The notes below the pieces were generated by a model. It had not been told where the DNA came from. It made no database searches and saw only the letters and a list, made by a program, of their open reading frames with translations. Below, piece after piece: positions 34,416 through 44,224 of a stretch of 64,000 nt of DNA. The position numbers and the translations under genes are program-made. Origin of the DNA: an uncultured Psychrobacter sp. (lineage in GTDB: Bacteria > Pseudomonadota > Gammaproteobacteria > Pseudomonadales > Moraxellaceae). Location of the stretch: the NCBI RefSeq assembly GCF_947488565.1, contig NZ_CANKZC010000001.1, positions 124,001 to 188,000 of the forward strand, written 5' to 3'. How positions within the stretch are numbered: position 1 is the first letter of the stretch; the number at the start of each line of letters is the position of its first letter.

Positions 34416-37400
34416 ATGACACTTCACTGTATCGCTCAGTCTACTCGTCTATCGGCTAAAGCAGCCAAACTGTCTGCATTAACTGCAGCCATACTGATTA
34501 TGCAATCAAATTCCGCTGCGGCAGCGACGTCTGATGTACTTAGCATCATCGACAATATTGCCAATGCTCAATATTATGTCAATAACGATAAAGACGTATT
34601 ACTGACCAGCACCTCAAACCAAGTAAAAGTCCAAGCATCAGCGTTAGAGAAGTATGACCTTCGCCTAAGCCAATCACCATTACAGACTGTAGCGTCTGGT
34701 AGTGAAGTGATATGGAAAAACGTGCTGACTAATAACAGTTATAGTGATGAGACTATCGCGCTAAGCTATGATATCCCAAGCAGCCTATCTAACTTTAAAG
34801 TCTATCAAGATATCAATAAAGACGGTCTGATTGATTCAGATGATTTATTAATTACTAATGTTAATTCAATCAAAATCGGGCAAGGTGAGAGTATCCAGCT
34901 CATCGTACAAGCCCTTACTGACAGAAATGCGCAAGATGGCGATACTGCTGACATTAAGATCGGCGCAGTCGTCGTTGAAGATGAGTCAGTTAAGGCCGCA
35001 GTGTCCGACAGCCTAATCATCGTTAAGCCTAGTATTAACTTTATGTCTTGGAACTTTACTGGTGGTAAAAGAAACTCACAAATTGGTAGCGATATTTATG
35101 TTGAGGCCAGTTACGCACAGTGTAATGTACAGCCTGATAAGCCAGATCAAATCTGGGTGACTATTACTTCACCGAAAACGAAAGACACCTACTCTCTTAA
35201 AGCTGTCGAAACGGGTGACAATACGGGTAAGTACCGTTTGTCAGCACCAACACAAAACAATGCCAATGCGCTTAATGACAATATCGTACAAACGTTGCAA
35301 GGCGATACGCTACAAGCCAAATTGGTTGCTTGTATTGACAAAGAAGTTGGATTAAATGAGCAACCTAATGCGTCTCATTTTAGCTATATTGATGAGCAAA
35401 TCAGCAGTGATATCGCCATCATCAATGAGTCTCCTAACTTACAGGTGACTAAAGAAGGTGATGTCAAATCTGCCGATCTTGGTAATTATGTTAACTATAG
35501 TATTACCGTAAAAAACGATGGTGCAGCGACTGCTTATGACGTCCAATTAAAAGATGCGCTACCACGTGGTTTCGATTATGTGACCGGCAGCCTGCGCGTT
35601 GATAATAGCCAAACTACTGAGTTTAAAACTGAGGGAAAATATCAAGTTTTAGGTTTGGGCGATATGGCCATTGGTGAGAGTAAAAATATCAATTATCGTG
35701 TGTTGATTGGCTCATCAGCATTGGGCGGTGATGGTATCAACCGCGCGACTGCACACGGTCGTGATGAAAATAACAACACATTAGCGTCGTTAGAAGCGCA
35801 ATGGCCTATCGATGTCAGTCGCGGTGTTATGAATACCGATGGGATCATCATTGGTAAAATATACCATGACATTAACCGCGACGGTATTCAGCAAAAAGCA
35901 GATGGCGAGCTTGGTGTCGCTGGTGTCCGTATCTATATGGAAGATGGCAACTATGTCGTGACAGATCCTGAAGGTAAATATAACTTCTACGGTATCAGCG
36001 CCAAGACCCACGTACTAAAAGTCGATCGCACGACTTTACCGAATGGCACCGAGCTCATTACTCAAAGCAATCGTAATGCAGGCGATGCAGGCAGCCGTTT
36101 CGTTGATCTAAAATATGGCGAGATGCATCGAGCAGATTTTGCGCTAGTAGGCGGTATGGGCGATAGTACTGAGCGCTTAAATCAAACACTTATCACGCGC
36201 AGCAAAAGCATTAGTGCCAAAAATGACGCTCTTGAGCAAGCTGTCAAAAGCGAGTTGGCTTTGGAGCCTGATTATGACCTTAATAATGACGACAATGTCG
36301 ATGCCAGTGGCTGTAAGTCTAATGATGAATTAGACCGTGGTATTCAATGTGATTCAGCGATCGTTGCCGATATGGCTAACCCAACTGACAAGCGTATTAA
36401 TCTAACGGTCAATACTGTCGCACCTCCAAAACAAAAAGAGCTTGAAGAGTATCTTAAAAAAGTAGCCAACAACGATGTAGCCTTTATTAACTTAAGCGCA
36501 GGTCAACAGATAAACTCGTACAAGCAATTGGTTCAAGTTCAAGCGCCACTAGGCTCAAACTTTACTCTATATGCGAATGGTAAAGCGGTACCAGAAGAGA
36601 AAATCGGAAAGACAGCCGAACAAGCAAACCAAAATGTCACGGCTTTTGATTATTATGCCGTTGATTTTAAGCGCGGTAGCAATACTCTACGCGGCGTCGC
36701 AACTGACGTCACAGGTAAGGTTATCTCTGAGCAAACTATCGAAGTCATCGCGCCCGATAGCTTGCAGGCGATTAATTATCGTACTCAAGAGCGTTTGATC
36801 GAAGCTGATGGTGTGAGCGAATACCAAGTCGTCATTAGCCTAAAAGATCGTAACAATCTTCCTTATATCTCATCGACACCTATTACTATTGATACCAATA
36901 TTGGCCGTATCAATCTAAAAGACAACAACAAAGACCAAGCTGGCATCCAGTTTAGCGTAGACGGTGGCGAGCTACTGATTCCAGTAATTGCGCCAAATGC
37001 TCCTGGTAAAGGTGAGCTAATTATCGATACTGGTAGCAGCAAGCAAGTGATTCCGCTACAGTTTACTGCCAAGCTACGCCCACTTATCGCAGTAGGTATT
37101 GTAGAAGGCGCTATATCACTAAAAGACTTCGATAGCGGCAGTATCACTGATGCTCAAGGCGCATTTGAACAAGAGCTACATGAATTTGCAGGCAGTGACG
37201 ACTATGCAGCAACTGGTCGCGCGGCGATGTTTTTAAAAGGGAAAGTACGTGGTGATTATCTGTTGACCCTAGCTTACGATAGCGACAAAAAAGGCGAACG
37301 TCTGTTCCGTGATATCGATCCAGGTGAATACTATCCAGTTTATGGCGACTCCTCCGCCAAGGGCTTTGATGCTCAGTCAACTAGCAAGCTATATATCCGC

Positions 37401-39716
37401 TTAGATAAAGGCCGCTCATTTGCGATGTACGGTGACCTAAAAACTCAGATCGACAATGACGAAGGTATCAAGCTTGGTCAATACAACCGTACCTTAACGG
37501 GTGTTAAAGCCCAATATGAGGATGCCAATACTCGTGTTACAACTTTTATCGCTGAAACCAGCTCATCACAACGCATCAATGAAACTCGTGGTCTCGGTAT
37601 TTCAGGCCCCTATCCACTTGCTGGCGACTTTGACGCGGTACTTGAAAACTCTGAAACTATCGAAGTTATCATTCGCGACGCCAACAATCCTGGCTTAATT
37701 ATCAGCCGTGAAACCCTGACTCGCTTTGCAGACTATGAGATTGACCCTATTAGTCGCAGCCTATACCTCAAAGCCCCTATTGCCAGTCAAGATATTGATG
37801 GCAACCCTATCTACCTGCGCGTTACAGTTGAAGTAGATGAAGGCGGCGAAGACTACTGGGTTGGCGGCGTGGCAGCCAAACAGCAGCTAACTGAAAAAGT
37901 CTCTGTCGGTGGCAGCTATATTAATAGCGATGACCCATTAAACAAAGAACAGCTTGCCAGCGTTAATAGTGTTATTAAATTTAACGACAAGTTAAAACTG
38001 GTTGCAGAGTATGCTAAAGGTAAAGCGGATAACCCTAACTATGAGCCTAGCAACCAGATCAATGCAGAAATACTAAATGGCGACGATACTGATGGCGATG
38101 CCCTACGTATCGAGCTAAATTACGACGACAAAAACCGCACGCGTGCTAAAGCCTATTATAATAAAGCTGATGAAGGCTTCGTTACAGGTGCCTCTCCTCT
38201 AACCGCTGGACGTACTGAATCTGGGATAGAAGCCAATCATAAATTTAAAAACAAAACAACTGTACTAACGTTTGAAGGTATACGTACTAAAGACCATACT
38301 ACCAATGCCAGTCGCGAAGGCATTCAGGCAAGTATTGAGCAGCGCTTAAGCCAAAACATCGTTGGTGAAATTGGACTACGTTATTATAAACAAGAAGCGA
38401 CTGCTGCCTCACGTAATACGCAAGCAGCGACCGACGTCGTAGACACTGATATCGTCGATGAAAATGAGAATCCAATCTTTAATGACAGTTTGATTAACCA
38501 GTCAGCACTCAACGGCGTGAATACTTTAGAAAAAGATATAGAAGGCATGACGGCTCGCGCTCGCGTCACTGCACGCTTGCCTAAGCTCAATAAAGCCTTA
38601 GTATTTGCTGAATATGAGCAAGATATCGATCATAGTGCACGTAATGCAACCTCTATCGGCGGTGAAACTCCATTAGGTAATTTAGGTCGTCTTTATGCGC
38701 GTCATGACCTGATCAATAGCTTATCAGGTAGCTATGGTCTTGATGATACCGATGAGCGTCAGCGCACTGTTGTAGGCTTTGATGCCACTTATATGAAAGA
38801 CGGTAAAGTCTATAGTGAATACCGTGCCCGCGATGCCATCAGCGCACGTGAAGCCGAAGCGGCTATTGGTCTAAAAAATAAATGGTATGTCCAAGAAGGT
38901 CTGACCCTAAACACTTTATTTGAGCGCGTTGAATCACTTGAAGGCGAAGAGGACAGCACGGCAACCGCTGCTGGCTTTGGTGTTGAATACTTGGCTCAAG
39001 AAAACTACAAAGCATCAGGTCGCTTAGAGAAACGTTGGGGCAATTCGAGTGATACATTATTAGGTAGTGCCGGTATCGCCTATCGCTATACTGATGACAT
39101 TACTCTACTGGCAAAAGACATCTACTCACGAGTAGACTATGATGACGGCCATCGTACTATTAATCGCTTCCAACTGGGTGCAGCGTATCGTGATTATGAC
39201 AGCAACCAGTTAGATATGCTCGCAAAGCTTGAGTATCGCTTAGACGACAACAGTACTGGAACAGATCCATATCAAAAAGACTCACTGATATGGTCATGGA
39301 GTGGCAACTACCATCCAACCCGTCCATTAACGTTATCTGGACATTATGCGGGTAAATATAACCAATACAAAGCTGATAGCCTTGAGAGTGACAACACCGC
39401 ACATGCAGCTTATATACGTGGTCTATACGATATTAGTGAGCGTTGGGATGTTGGCTTGCAAGCAGGTACCTACTGGAACAATCAAGCCAATGATTTAGCT
39501 TATATGCTTGGTGCGGAGGTTGGTTATAGTCCAATGACCAACTTATGGTTATCACTTGGTTATAACTTTATGGGCTTTGAAGACGAAGATATCGCCTATG
39601 ATGACAGCACCCAAGAAGGCGCTTACTTTAGACTACGCTTCAAGTTTGATGAAGACTTATTTAAACGTACCGACCCACGTAAAAACAAACATATAAGCGC
39701 TAAGCCTAAGACCTAA
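34416..39716 (+). CDS. Surface protein D: giant DUF11/SdrD-B protein with C-terminal outer-membrane barrel
   Basis: A 1766-residue exported protein. Signal peptide (LSALTAAILIMQSNSAAAA); N-terminal DUF11-like domain (~38-210) with a calcium-loop pattern DINKDGLIDSDD near 133; DUF11 (~341-460, NYVNYSITVKNDGAATAYDV); SdrD-B/carboxypeptidase-regulatory-like (~479-562, YHDINRDGIQQKADGE); a Big/invasin-like region (~780-890). From ~900 to the end are alternating amphipathic strands (YIRLDKGRSFAMYGDLKTQI onward) ending AYFRLRFKF, like a BAM signal, with a 21-residue charged tail. It probably anchors in the outer membrane and displays or exports the A/B/C proteins. The start lacks a clear ribosome site. 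Confidence 0.72.
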   Translation: MTLHCIAQSTRLSAKAAKLSALTAAILIMQSNSAAAATSDVLSIIDNIANAQYYVNNDKDVLLTSTSNQVKVQASALEKYDLRLSQSPLQTVASGSEVIWKNVLTNNSYSDETIALSYDIPSSLSNFKVYQDINKDGLIDSDDLLITNVNSIKIGQGESIQLIVQALTDRNAQDGDTADIKIGAVVVEDESVKAAVSDSLIIVKPSINFMSWNFTGGKRNSQIGSDIYVEASYAQCNVQPDKPDQIWVTITSPKTKDTYSLKAVETGDNTGKYRLSAPTQNNANALNDNIVQTLQGDTLQAKLVACIDKEVGLNEQPNASHFSYIDEQISSDIAIINESPNLQVTKEGDVKSADLGNYVNYSITVKNDGAATAYDVQLKDALPRGFDYVTGSLRVDNSQTTEFKTEGKYQVLGLGDMAIGESKNINYRVLIGSSALGGDGINRATAHGRDENNNTLASLEAQWPIDVSRGVMNTDGIIIGKIYHDINRDGIQQKADGELGVAGVRIYMEDGNYVVTDPEGKYNFYGISAKTHVLKVDRTTLPNGTELITQSNRNAGDAGSRFVDLKYGEMHRADFALVGGMGDSTERLNQTLITRSKSISAKNDALEQAVKSELALEPDYDLNNDDNVDASGCKSNDELDRGIQCDSAIVADMANPTDKRINLTVNTVAPPKQKELEEYLKKVANNDVAFINLSAGQQINSYKQLVQVQAPLGSNFTLYANGKAVPEEKIGKTAEQANQNVTAFDYYAVDFKRGSNTLRGVATDVTGKVISEQTIEVIAPDSLQAINYRTQERLIEADGVSEYQVVISLKDRNNLPYISSTPITIDTNIGRINLKDNNKDQAGIQFSVDGGELLIPVIAPNAPGKGELIIDTGSSKQVIPLQFTAKLRPLIAVGIVEGAISLKDFDSGSITDAQGAFEQELHEFAGSDDYAATGRAAMFLKGKVRGDYLLTLAYDSDKKGERLFRDIDPGEYYPVYGDSSAKGFDAQSTSKLYIRLDKGRSFAMYGDLKTQIDNDEGIKLGQYNRTLTGVKAQYEDANTRVTTFIAETSSSQRINETRGLGISGPYPLAGDFDAVLENSETIEVIIRDANNPGLIISRETLTRFADYEIDPISRSLYLKAPIASQDIDGNPIYLRVTVEVDEGGEDYWVGGVAAKQQLTEKVSVGGSYINSDDPLNKEQLASVNSVIKFNDKLKLVAEYAKGKADNPNYEPSNQINAEILNGDDTDGDALRIELNYDDKNRTRAKAYYNKADEGFVTGASPLTAGRTESGIEANHKFKNKTTVLTFEGIRTKDHTTNASREGIQASIEQRLSQNIVGEIGLRYYKQEATAASRNTQAATDVVDTDIVDENENPIFNDSLINQSALNGVNTLEKDIEGMTARARVTARLPKLNKALVFAEYEQDIDHSARNATSIGGETPLGNLGRLYARHDLINSLSGSYGLDDTDERQRTVVGFDATYMKDGKVYSEYRARDAISAREAEAAIGLKNKWYVQEGLTLNTLFERVESLEGEEDSTATAAGFGVEYLAQENYKASGRLEKRWGNSSDTLLGSAGIAYRYTDDITLLAKDIYSRVDYDDGHRTINRFQLGAAYRDYDSNQLDMLAKLEYRLDDNSTGTDPYQKDSLIWSWSGNYHPTRPLTLSGHYAGKYNQYKADSLESDNTAHAAYIRGLYDISERWDVGLQAGTYWNNQANDLAYMLGAEVGYSPMTNLWLSLGYNFMGFEDEDIAYDDSTQEGAYFRLRFKFDEDLFKRTDPRKNKHISAKPKT

Positions 39717-39830
39717 AAAAATCTATTGTTGAGAGCATGTTTGTTGATAAAATAGCTTCGTATATAACGATATTTTGTAAAAATTATAAGTTGGCTCATA
39801 CATGAGTCGATATACAACAAGGCTTGCACT

Positions 39831-40763
39831 ATGTTAAATACTTCAAACTTGACGACGATAGTATCTGTCTACAAGCTTTGCAAACGTACTGCACTATCTG
39901 CAATGACGCTGATAGCATTTTTGCCTTTGGCAGAGGCTGCAGATAGTAATCGTCACAACAAGAACCCAGCTAAAGACAACCCCAGTACAATTAACTATTG
40001 CTATGATAATAAAGTAAAACCAAATGCTCGCTTACAGTATCAGCTGTCTGAGCCGCAAACTATTGATTGTATGCTGACCAAGCTTGCTTCATACCAACAA
40101 AACCCTCTAACCGTACGCCAGCAATACTTTGCTTATAAAGCCCAAGCTTGGCTAAACTATGCTTCTTATGAGAACCGTATAAAAAGTCACTCATCTGCTG
40201 GCAGACAAGCCTTAGAAGCTGCCGCTACTATTTTACAAAAGCTACAAAGTAATGCCGATGAGGAGCTACGTTTAACAACTGATATTCCATCGACATCTGC
40301 CTTGATGAGGCCTGATCTGTGGGCAGTAATAAGTGCCTTGAAAGGTAGCGCTTCAACAAACAGTGATAACAAAATCATTGCTCCACGTGAGTTAGCATTT
40401 AGTGAAGTCGCTCTCATTTGGGCAGCAGCTGATCAATGTGCTCATGGTAGACGTGAGTCTGGTACGCATTTTCGGATGGCTGAGCGTTGGTTAGAGCAGG
40501 CACGTGAAGCCTACGTTAATGCTCATGATTCAAAGACCAACGTGGCACTTGAAAACTCAATCGTCGATTACTATAAGCAATACGTACCATTAGATCCGCA
40601 AGATGATATTTGTCGTGGTCAATCATTGTCTTTGACCTCCCATACATCAAACATTAATGACGTTAAAAATTCGTCTTTAACTCAGTCTATAACGCTAAAC
40701 ATGACCATGCCAACTGCCAAATATAGTATTGGTCATAACACCATAAAACATCTCATCAACTAA
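39831..40763 (+). CDS. Surface-cluster protein E: exported alpha-rich protein, unknown function
   Basis: A 310-residue protein with a signal peptide (ALSAMTLIAFLPLAEAAD). The mature part is mostly helical, unlike its neighbours: QQYFAYKAQAWLNYASYENR, RQALEAAATILQKLQ, and ELAFSEVALIWAAADQCAHG with MAERWLEQAREAY. Cysteines occur singly along the chain. It lies 114 nt after D and before a shared terminator, so it is probably transcribed with D. A resemblance to the helical periplasmic part of some OmpA-like proteins is possible, but no peptidoglycan-binding OmpA domain is present. Function unknown. Confidence 0.6.
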   Translation: MLNTSNLTTIVSVYKLCKRTALSAMTLIAFLPLAEAADSNRHNKNPAKDNPSTINYCYDNKVKPNARLQYQLSEPQTIDCMLTKLASYQQNPLTVRQQYFAYKAQAWLNYASYENRIKSHSSAGRQALEAAATILQKLQSNADEELRLTTDIPSTSALMRPDLWAVISALKGSASTNSDNKIIAPRELAFSEVALIWAAADQCAHGRRESGTHFRMAERWLEQAREAYVNAHDSKTNVALENSIVDYYKQYVPLDPQDDICRGQSLSLTSHTSNINDVKNSSLTQSITLNMTMPTAKYSIGHNTIKHLIN

Positions 40764-40794
40764 GTTATGGCTCTATAGTGATCTGTAAAACAAA

Positions 40795-40819
40795 AAAAGC
40801 CGACATTATGTCGGCTTTT
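40795..40819. terminator. Bidirectional terminator between E and tetR
   Basis: AAAAGCCGACA pairs with TGTCGGCTTTT around a 3-nt loop, with an A run before it and Ts in the stem end, so it works on both strands. Confidence 0.88.
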
Positions 40820-40907
40820 CAATATCAATATCAATTGTTTCGTTATTTAATCATAGTAAACGGTATTACCTATGATGAAACAAAACTCAAATGTGTACAA
40901 CCGAGTC

Positions 40908-41600
40908 TTAACGGTTTTTACGAGGAAGCTTCTCTGGTAAATAGCAACGTAGATAAGCAATAGACGCTGTGGTAGCTTCTTGTAGATAGTTATCTGTGAT
41001 TCGTTCATGACGACGATAAGACAAAGTAAATACACCATTGATAATACTGTAAGTTACTAATAGTATATCTTGTATGTCTTCAAACTTTGGCATCTCATAG
41101 CGTTCTGATAGACGCTTATATACTAGCTCAACAATTTGATGATCCATGTCTTCACCAAAACCATCACCTTCAAAATCTGGTGTATTGGTATCATAGATCA
41201 GTTTGGCTTTGGTCTGGTCATCATGAAAGATACTTACACAGCGCTGGATAAGAGCCGTTAGATAACCCTGCCATCTATCATAATCTACGGTCTCAACCGT
41301 AGTTAGTATTTCTAAAATCTCGATTGCATTCAAAAAGCGTAATGCTAAAAATATCGCTTCGATGTTTGGAAAAAAATGATAAGCAGAGGCTCGCGGAATA
41401 CCCGCTTCTTCACACACGTCAGCCAAGCTAATATCATTAATAGAGCGAGTCTCACTCAGTTTTTTTGCACCCATCAGCAGTTTTTGACGGCGTACTCGAC
41501 CTTGCTGGCTTGTAAACTTGAACTTGTTTGGTACCAACTTCTTAGCCAATTCTGAATCGACCAATATGTCTTCTATTTTGTCGTCTTTATGATCACTCAT
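40908..41600 (-). CDS. TetR-family transcriptional regulator
   Basis: DNA-binding repressor of 230 residues. After a charged N-terminus comes a TetR helix-turn-helix: RRQKLLMGAKKLSETRSIND, then ISLADVCEEAGIPRASAYHF with FPNIEAIFLAL. The C-terminal ligand-binding part is not diagnostic. GAGG precedes the ATG. It is convergent with the surface-protein cluster, separated by a bidirectional terminator, so it is not an obvious regulator of it. No adjacent target gene is clear. Confidence 0.85.
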   Translation of the reverse strand: MSDHKDDKIEDILVDSELAKKLVPNKFKFTSQQGRVRRQKLLMGAKKLSETRSINDISLADVCEEAGIPRASAYHFFPNIEAIFLALRFLNAIEILEILTTVETVDYDRWQGYLTALIQRCVSIFHDDQTKAKLIYDTNTPDFEGDGFGEDMDHQIVELVYKRLSERYEMPKFEDIQDILLVTYSIINGVFTLSYRRHERITDNYLQEATTASIAYLRCYLPEKLPRKNR

Positions 41601-41820
41601 TATGAACCTCTTGTTATTACGCCCTATTATTTATAGATATGATCTTCATCGAATAACACTAACATTAAACCGGCATACTAATGTCAATTTAATAGTAAGT
41701 ATTGTTGCTACTAAATTCGATGAGGGAGCATCATAAACACTTGCACATTATCAAACAAGGGGCGTGAATAGATTAGATGATAATGTACCTATTGATAATT
41801 TGACTCGTTATGTTGTACGG

Positions 41821-42849
41821 TTAATCGTAAAGTCTTATCTTTGCTCGAACGATACCATGGTCAGTGACTCTATCATCGTAATCCCACTTTAAGTGATCAT
41901 TAAAATAATCTACACGTTCTACATGGCCTAGCGAAAACTTACTGTCAGGCAAAAACTCTTCTGAAACAAATAATTGGTCAATAACTTCTGGCATGCCTTG
42001 ATGAATATGTGTATATGCCACGTCTTTCATCCAACCATAACGAGCCTGAATACGCGCCGCATCGAACAAGGCTGTGTCACGCATACTTCTGTCATAGTTC
42101 ACCTCTCCTGTCTCAGACATTAATTGCGTAGTCACACTACCAGTGACATCGTTCATATCACCTAATAATATCAACGGTTCACGGGTATGCTGCAATCGCT
42201 GAATAATAGACATACGTATCGATGCAGCTTCTGCCGCTCGCATACATAAACTGCGTAACTTAGCGCGCACACGAATATTAGGATCATCCATATCTTCTAA
42301 CAAATCACCAGACTCATCTCTTAAAAAGTATGCACGTTTACTTTTAAGGTGGGCTGTGATGATTGTCATTGGCTGACCATGCACATCGACCCGTAATAAC
42401 AGTGGTGGGCGATTGAATTGACGATAAGCTCCAACATCAGGAATATCAATGACAGCTTCGGACACTATATCTGTCAATAGTGTGCTCTCTAACTGAGCAA
42501 AACGGCTAATAAAACCAACAGCTGGGGTCTTTTGTGCGCCTTGACCGTAGGTATGTTTACTAGAGCTATCGTTACTAGCAAGTGGAATAATCGCATGTTC
42601 TGCTTTAAATCCCAGTGATACTGCCAACGCTTCCAACGCCTCACTGTCCCATACTTCTTGTACTGCGATAATATCTGCATGAGCTTTGGTGAGTAATTCA
42701 GTTATTCCTTGCAATTTATCTTGATAGGTCTTCTGATTGTAAGCTGGCGCATTCTCATAATAAATTCGATTTGGATTGGCAAAATTGAGTAAGTTAGCAG
42801 TCGCTATATAAAATTGCCTTTGTTCATTTTTACCTGTATGACGATCCAT
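41821..42849 (-). CDS. Endonuclease/exonuclease/phosphatase-family hydrolase
   Basis: Metal-dependent hydrolase of the EEP superfamily, 342 residues. Family landmarks are the N-terminal TANLLNFANP, the catalytic Glu in IIAVQEVWD, ITAHLKSKR, the Asp/Asn pair in LLGDMNDVTGS, and the terminal TDHGIVRAKI with the catalytic Asp-His. There is no signal peptide, so it is cytoplasmic. It could act on nucleic acid or a phosphoester; the sequence does not decide. AGGT precedes the ATG. Confidence 0.82.
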   Translation of the reverse strand: MDRHTGKNEQRQFYIATANLLNFANPNRIYYENAPAYNQKTYQDKLQGITELLTKAHADIIAVQEVWDSEALEALAVSLGFKAEHAIIPLASNDSSSKHTYGQGAQKTPAVGFISRFAQLESTLLTDIVSEAVIDIPDVGAYRQFNRPPLLLRVDVHGQPMTIITAHLKSKRAYFLRDESGDLLEDMDDPNIRVRAKLRSLCMRAAEAASIRMSIIQRLQHTREPLILLGDMNDVTGSVTTQLMSETGEVNYDRSMRDTALFDAARIQARYGWMKDVAYTHIHQGMPEVIDQLFVSEEFLPDSKFSLGHVERVDYFNDHLKWDYDDRVTDHGIVRAKIRLYD

Positions 42850-43179
42850 AAATTACCTATTTTTATTTTTATATGGCTTTAAATGACTGTTTTAATTATT
42901 GTGTTTCGATCCATTGTTGCTCAATATTTATTGATACTAAATAAAAGCAAACAAAAAGCCTCCAAAGTTGCCTTTGGAAGCTTCAACATAGCACAAATTA
43001 CATTAGTTGGGTATATTCGTTATACTGCATATACATTTGTTCCCTTGTGACTCACAAATCAGCAATATTTTATACACAATCATTACCACCCTTTACTCTT
43101 AAGTAGTAATACTGTATACAACTTAAGCGATATGTAAACCTACGCTGTTAAACGACATGTAATTTACTAACAGTAATTA
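42850..43179. other. Intergenic region between EEP hydrolase and glycine-zipper gene
   Basis: About 330 bp with no ORF. It holds a terminator for the glycine-zipper gene (next entry) and must hold the promoter of the EEP gene, which is not clear. Confidence 0.45.
42953..42983 (-). terminator. Terminator for the glycine-zipper gene
   Basis: On the minus strand AAGCTTCCAAAG pairs with CTTTGGAGGCTT (one G-U) around a 4-nt loop, ending in a T run. It lies ~200 nt past the stop. Confidence 0.75.
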
Positions 43180-43980
43180 CTAGCTAACACGGTTCCATGC
43201 ATCACGTGATGCAAGGCGGGCATCATCCCATGCCAAACGTGAATCACCTTTCACCTCTTCCCAAGAACGTCTTAGGTCATGCTCATGATCTTCAAAACGT
43301 GCATCAGCAGGATAACGTGCTCTGTTGGCATAACCTACCGCATAAGCTGGGTGTAAGTCACGTTCAAAATCATGGCCTTGCTGATAATAACTAGTATTGG
43401 CATGTTCTGCACGCCAGTAAGCTTCTTCGCGAGTTGGATCTATCGCTTCTGCTGCTGCATGTCCTGCGCCGCCACCAACAACCGCACCGATAGCACCGCC
43501 GATTAAGGTACCGAGTGGTCCTGCCATCGTACCAATTGCTGCTCCTGCAGCCGCGCCACCAACACCACCGACACCTGTACCTACCGGATGAGATCCTGGC
43601 TTGCCAGTAATAGGATCTGCATTAAGATCTTTCTTTGTCTCTTTAGACATATTTTTTACTTCAGTCCGATCAATGTTGTCTCGATCATTAGTAACTACTT
43701 TTCTGTCGACCACTTCAGGATCGGCTGTTCTACGAGCATTGTCAGCAATGATACGCTCTTTATCGGAGATTCCTAAATCATCATCAGTGACAATATGCCC
43801 ATCTGTACTAACTAACTGGTCACTAATATGAGTAGAAGGATGTGAGTTAGGATCTTCTATAATATAACCATCGGTACTAACTAATGGGTCACCAGCAAAA
43901 GTTTTACTATTTTGGTCATCGTTTGTGTGTTCATCTTCTAAAATCACACGGTCGCTACGATCTATATTTTTATTACTCAT
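43180..43980 (-). CDS. Glycine-zipper protein, stress/envelope-associated, unknown function
   Basis: A 266-residue protein. The ATG at 43980 (AAGGA upstream) is preferred over an upstream in-frame start at 44031. The N-terminal half is hydrophilic and Asp-rich with a repeated motif (LVSTDGYIIED and LVSTDGHIVTDD). A hydrophobic glycine zipper follows (GGVGGAAAGAAIGTMAGPLG), then a hydrophilic C-terminus with AYWRAEHANTSYYQQGHDFE and WEEVKGDSRLAWDDAR. There is no classical signal peptide. Similar proteins in Acinetobacter are annotated only as hypothetical. The zipper suggests membrane insertion or oligomerisation. Confidence 0.7.
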   Translation of the reverse strand: MSNKNIDRSDRVILEDEHTNDDQNSKTFAGDPLVSTDGYIIEDPNSHPSTHISDQLVSTDGHIVTDDDLGISDKERIIADNARRTADPEVVDRKVVTNDRDNIDRTEVKNMSKETKKDLNADPITGKPGSHPVGTGVGGVGGAAAGAAIGTMAGPLGTLIGGAIGAVVGGGAGHAAAEAIDPTREEAYWRAEHANTSYYQQGHDFERDLHPAYAVGYANRARYPADARFEDHEHDLRRSWEEVKGDSRLAWDDARLASRDAWNRVS

Positions 43981-44224
43981 AATTTTATCCTTAAATTGAT
44001 TATTATTTATAAATTTAAATTGATAAGCCAAACTTCTAATTGGCTACTATTCTTGATTAACCACAATTAAAGTATAAAAATCATCAACACTTATCGATAG
44101 AACGTTTATGTAAAATATGTCGATGTCATGATGACCTTAGGTTACAGGATGTATAGTTGTCAGTCAGCCATATAAACCTTATATTAAGAATGTTAAATAG
44201 AGGCATCTTATATTTGTATATTTC

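Noticed and set aside
43198..43213. 16-bp palindrome TGCATCACGTGATGCA resembling parS
   Set aside because: It lies inside a coding region, far from parAB, and one such palindrome is expected by chance in 64 kb.
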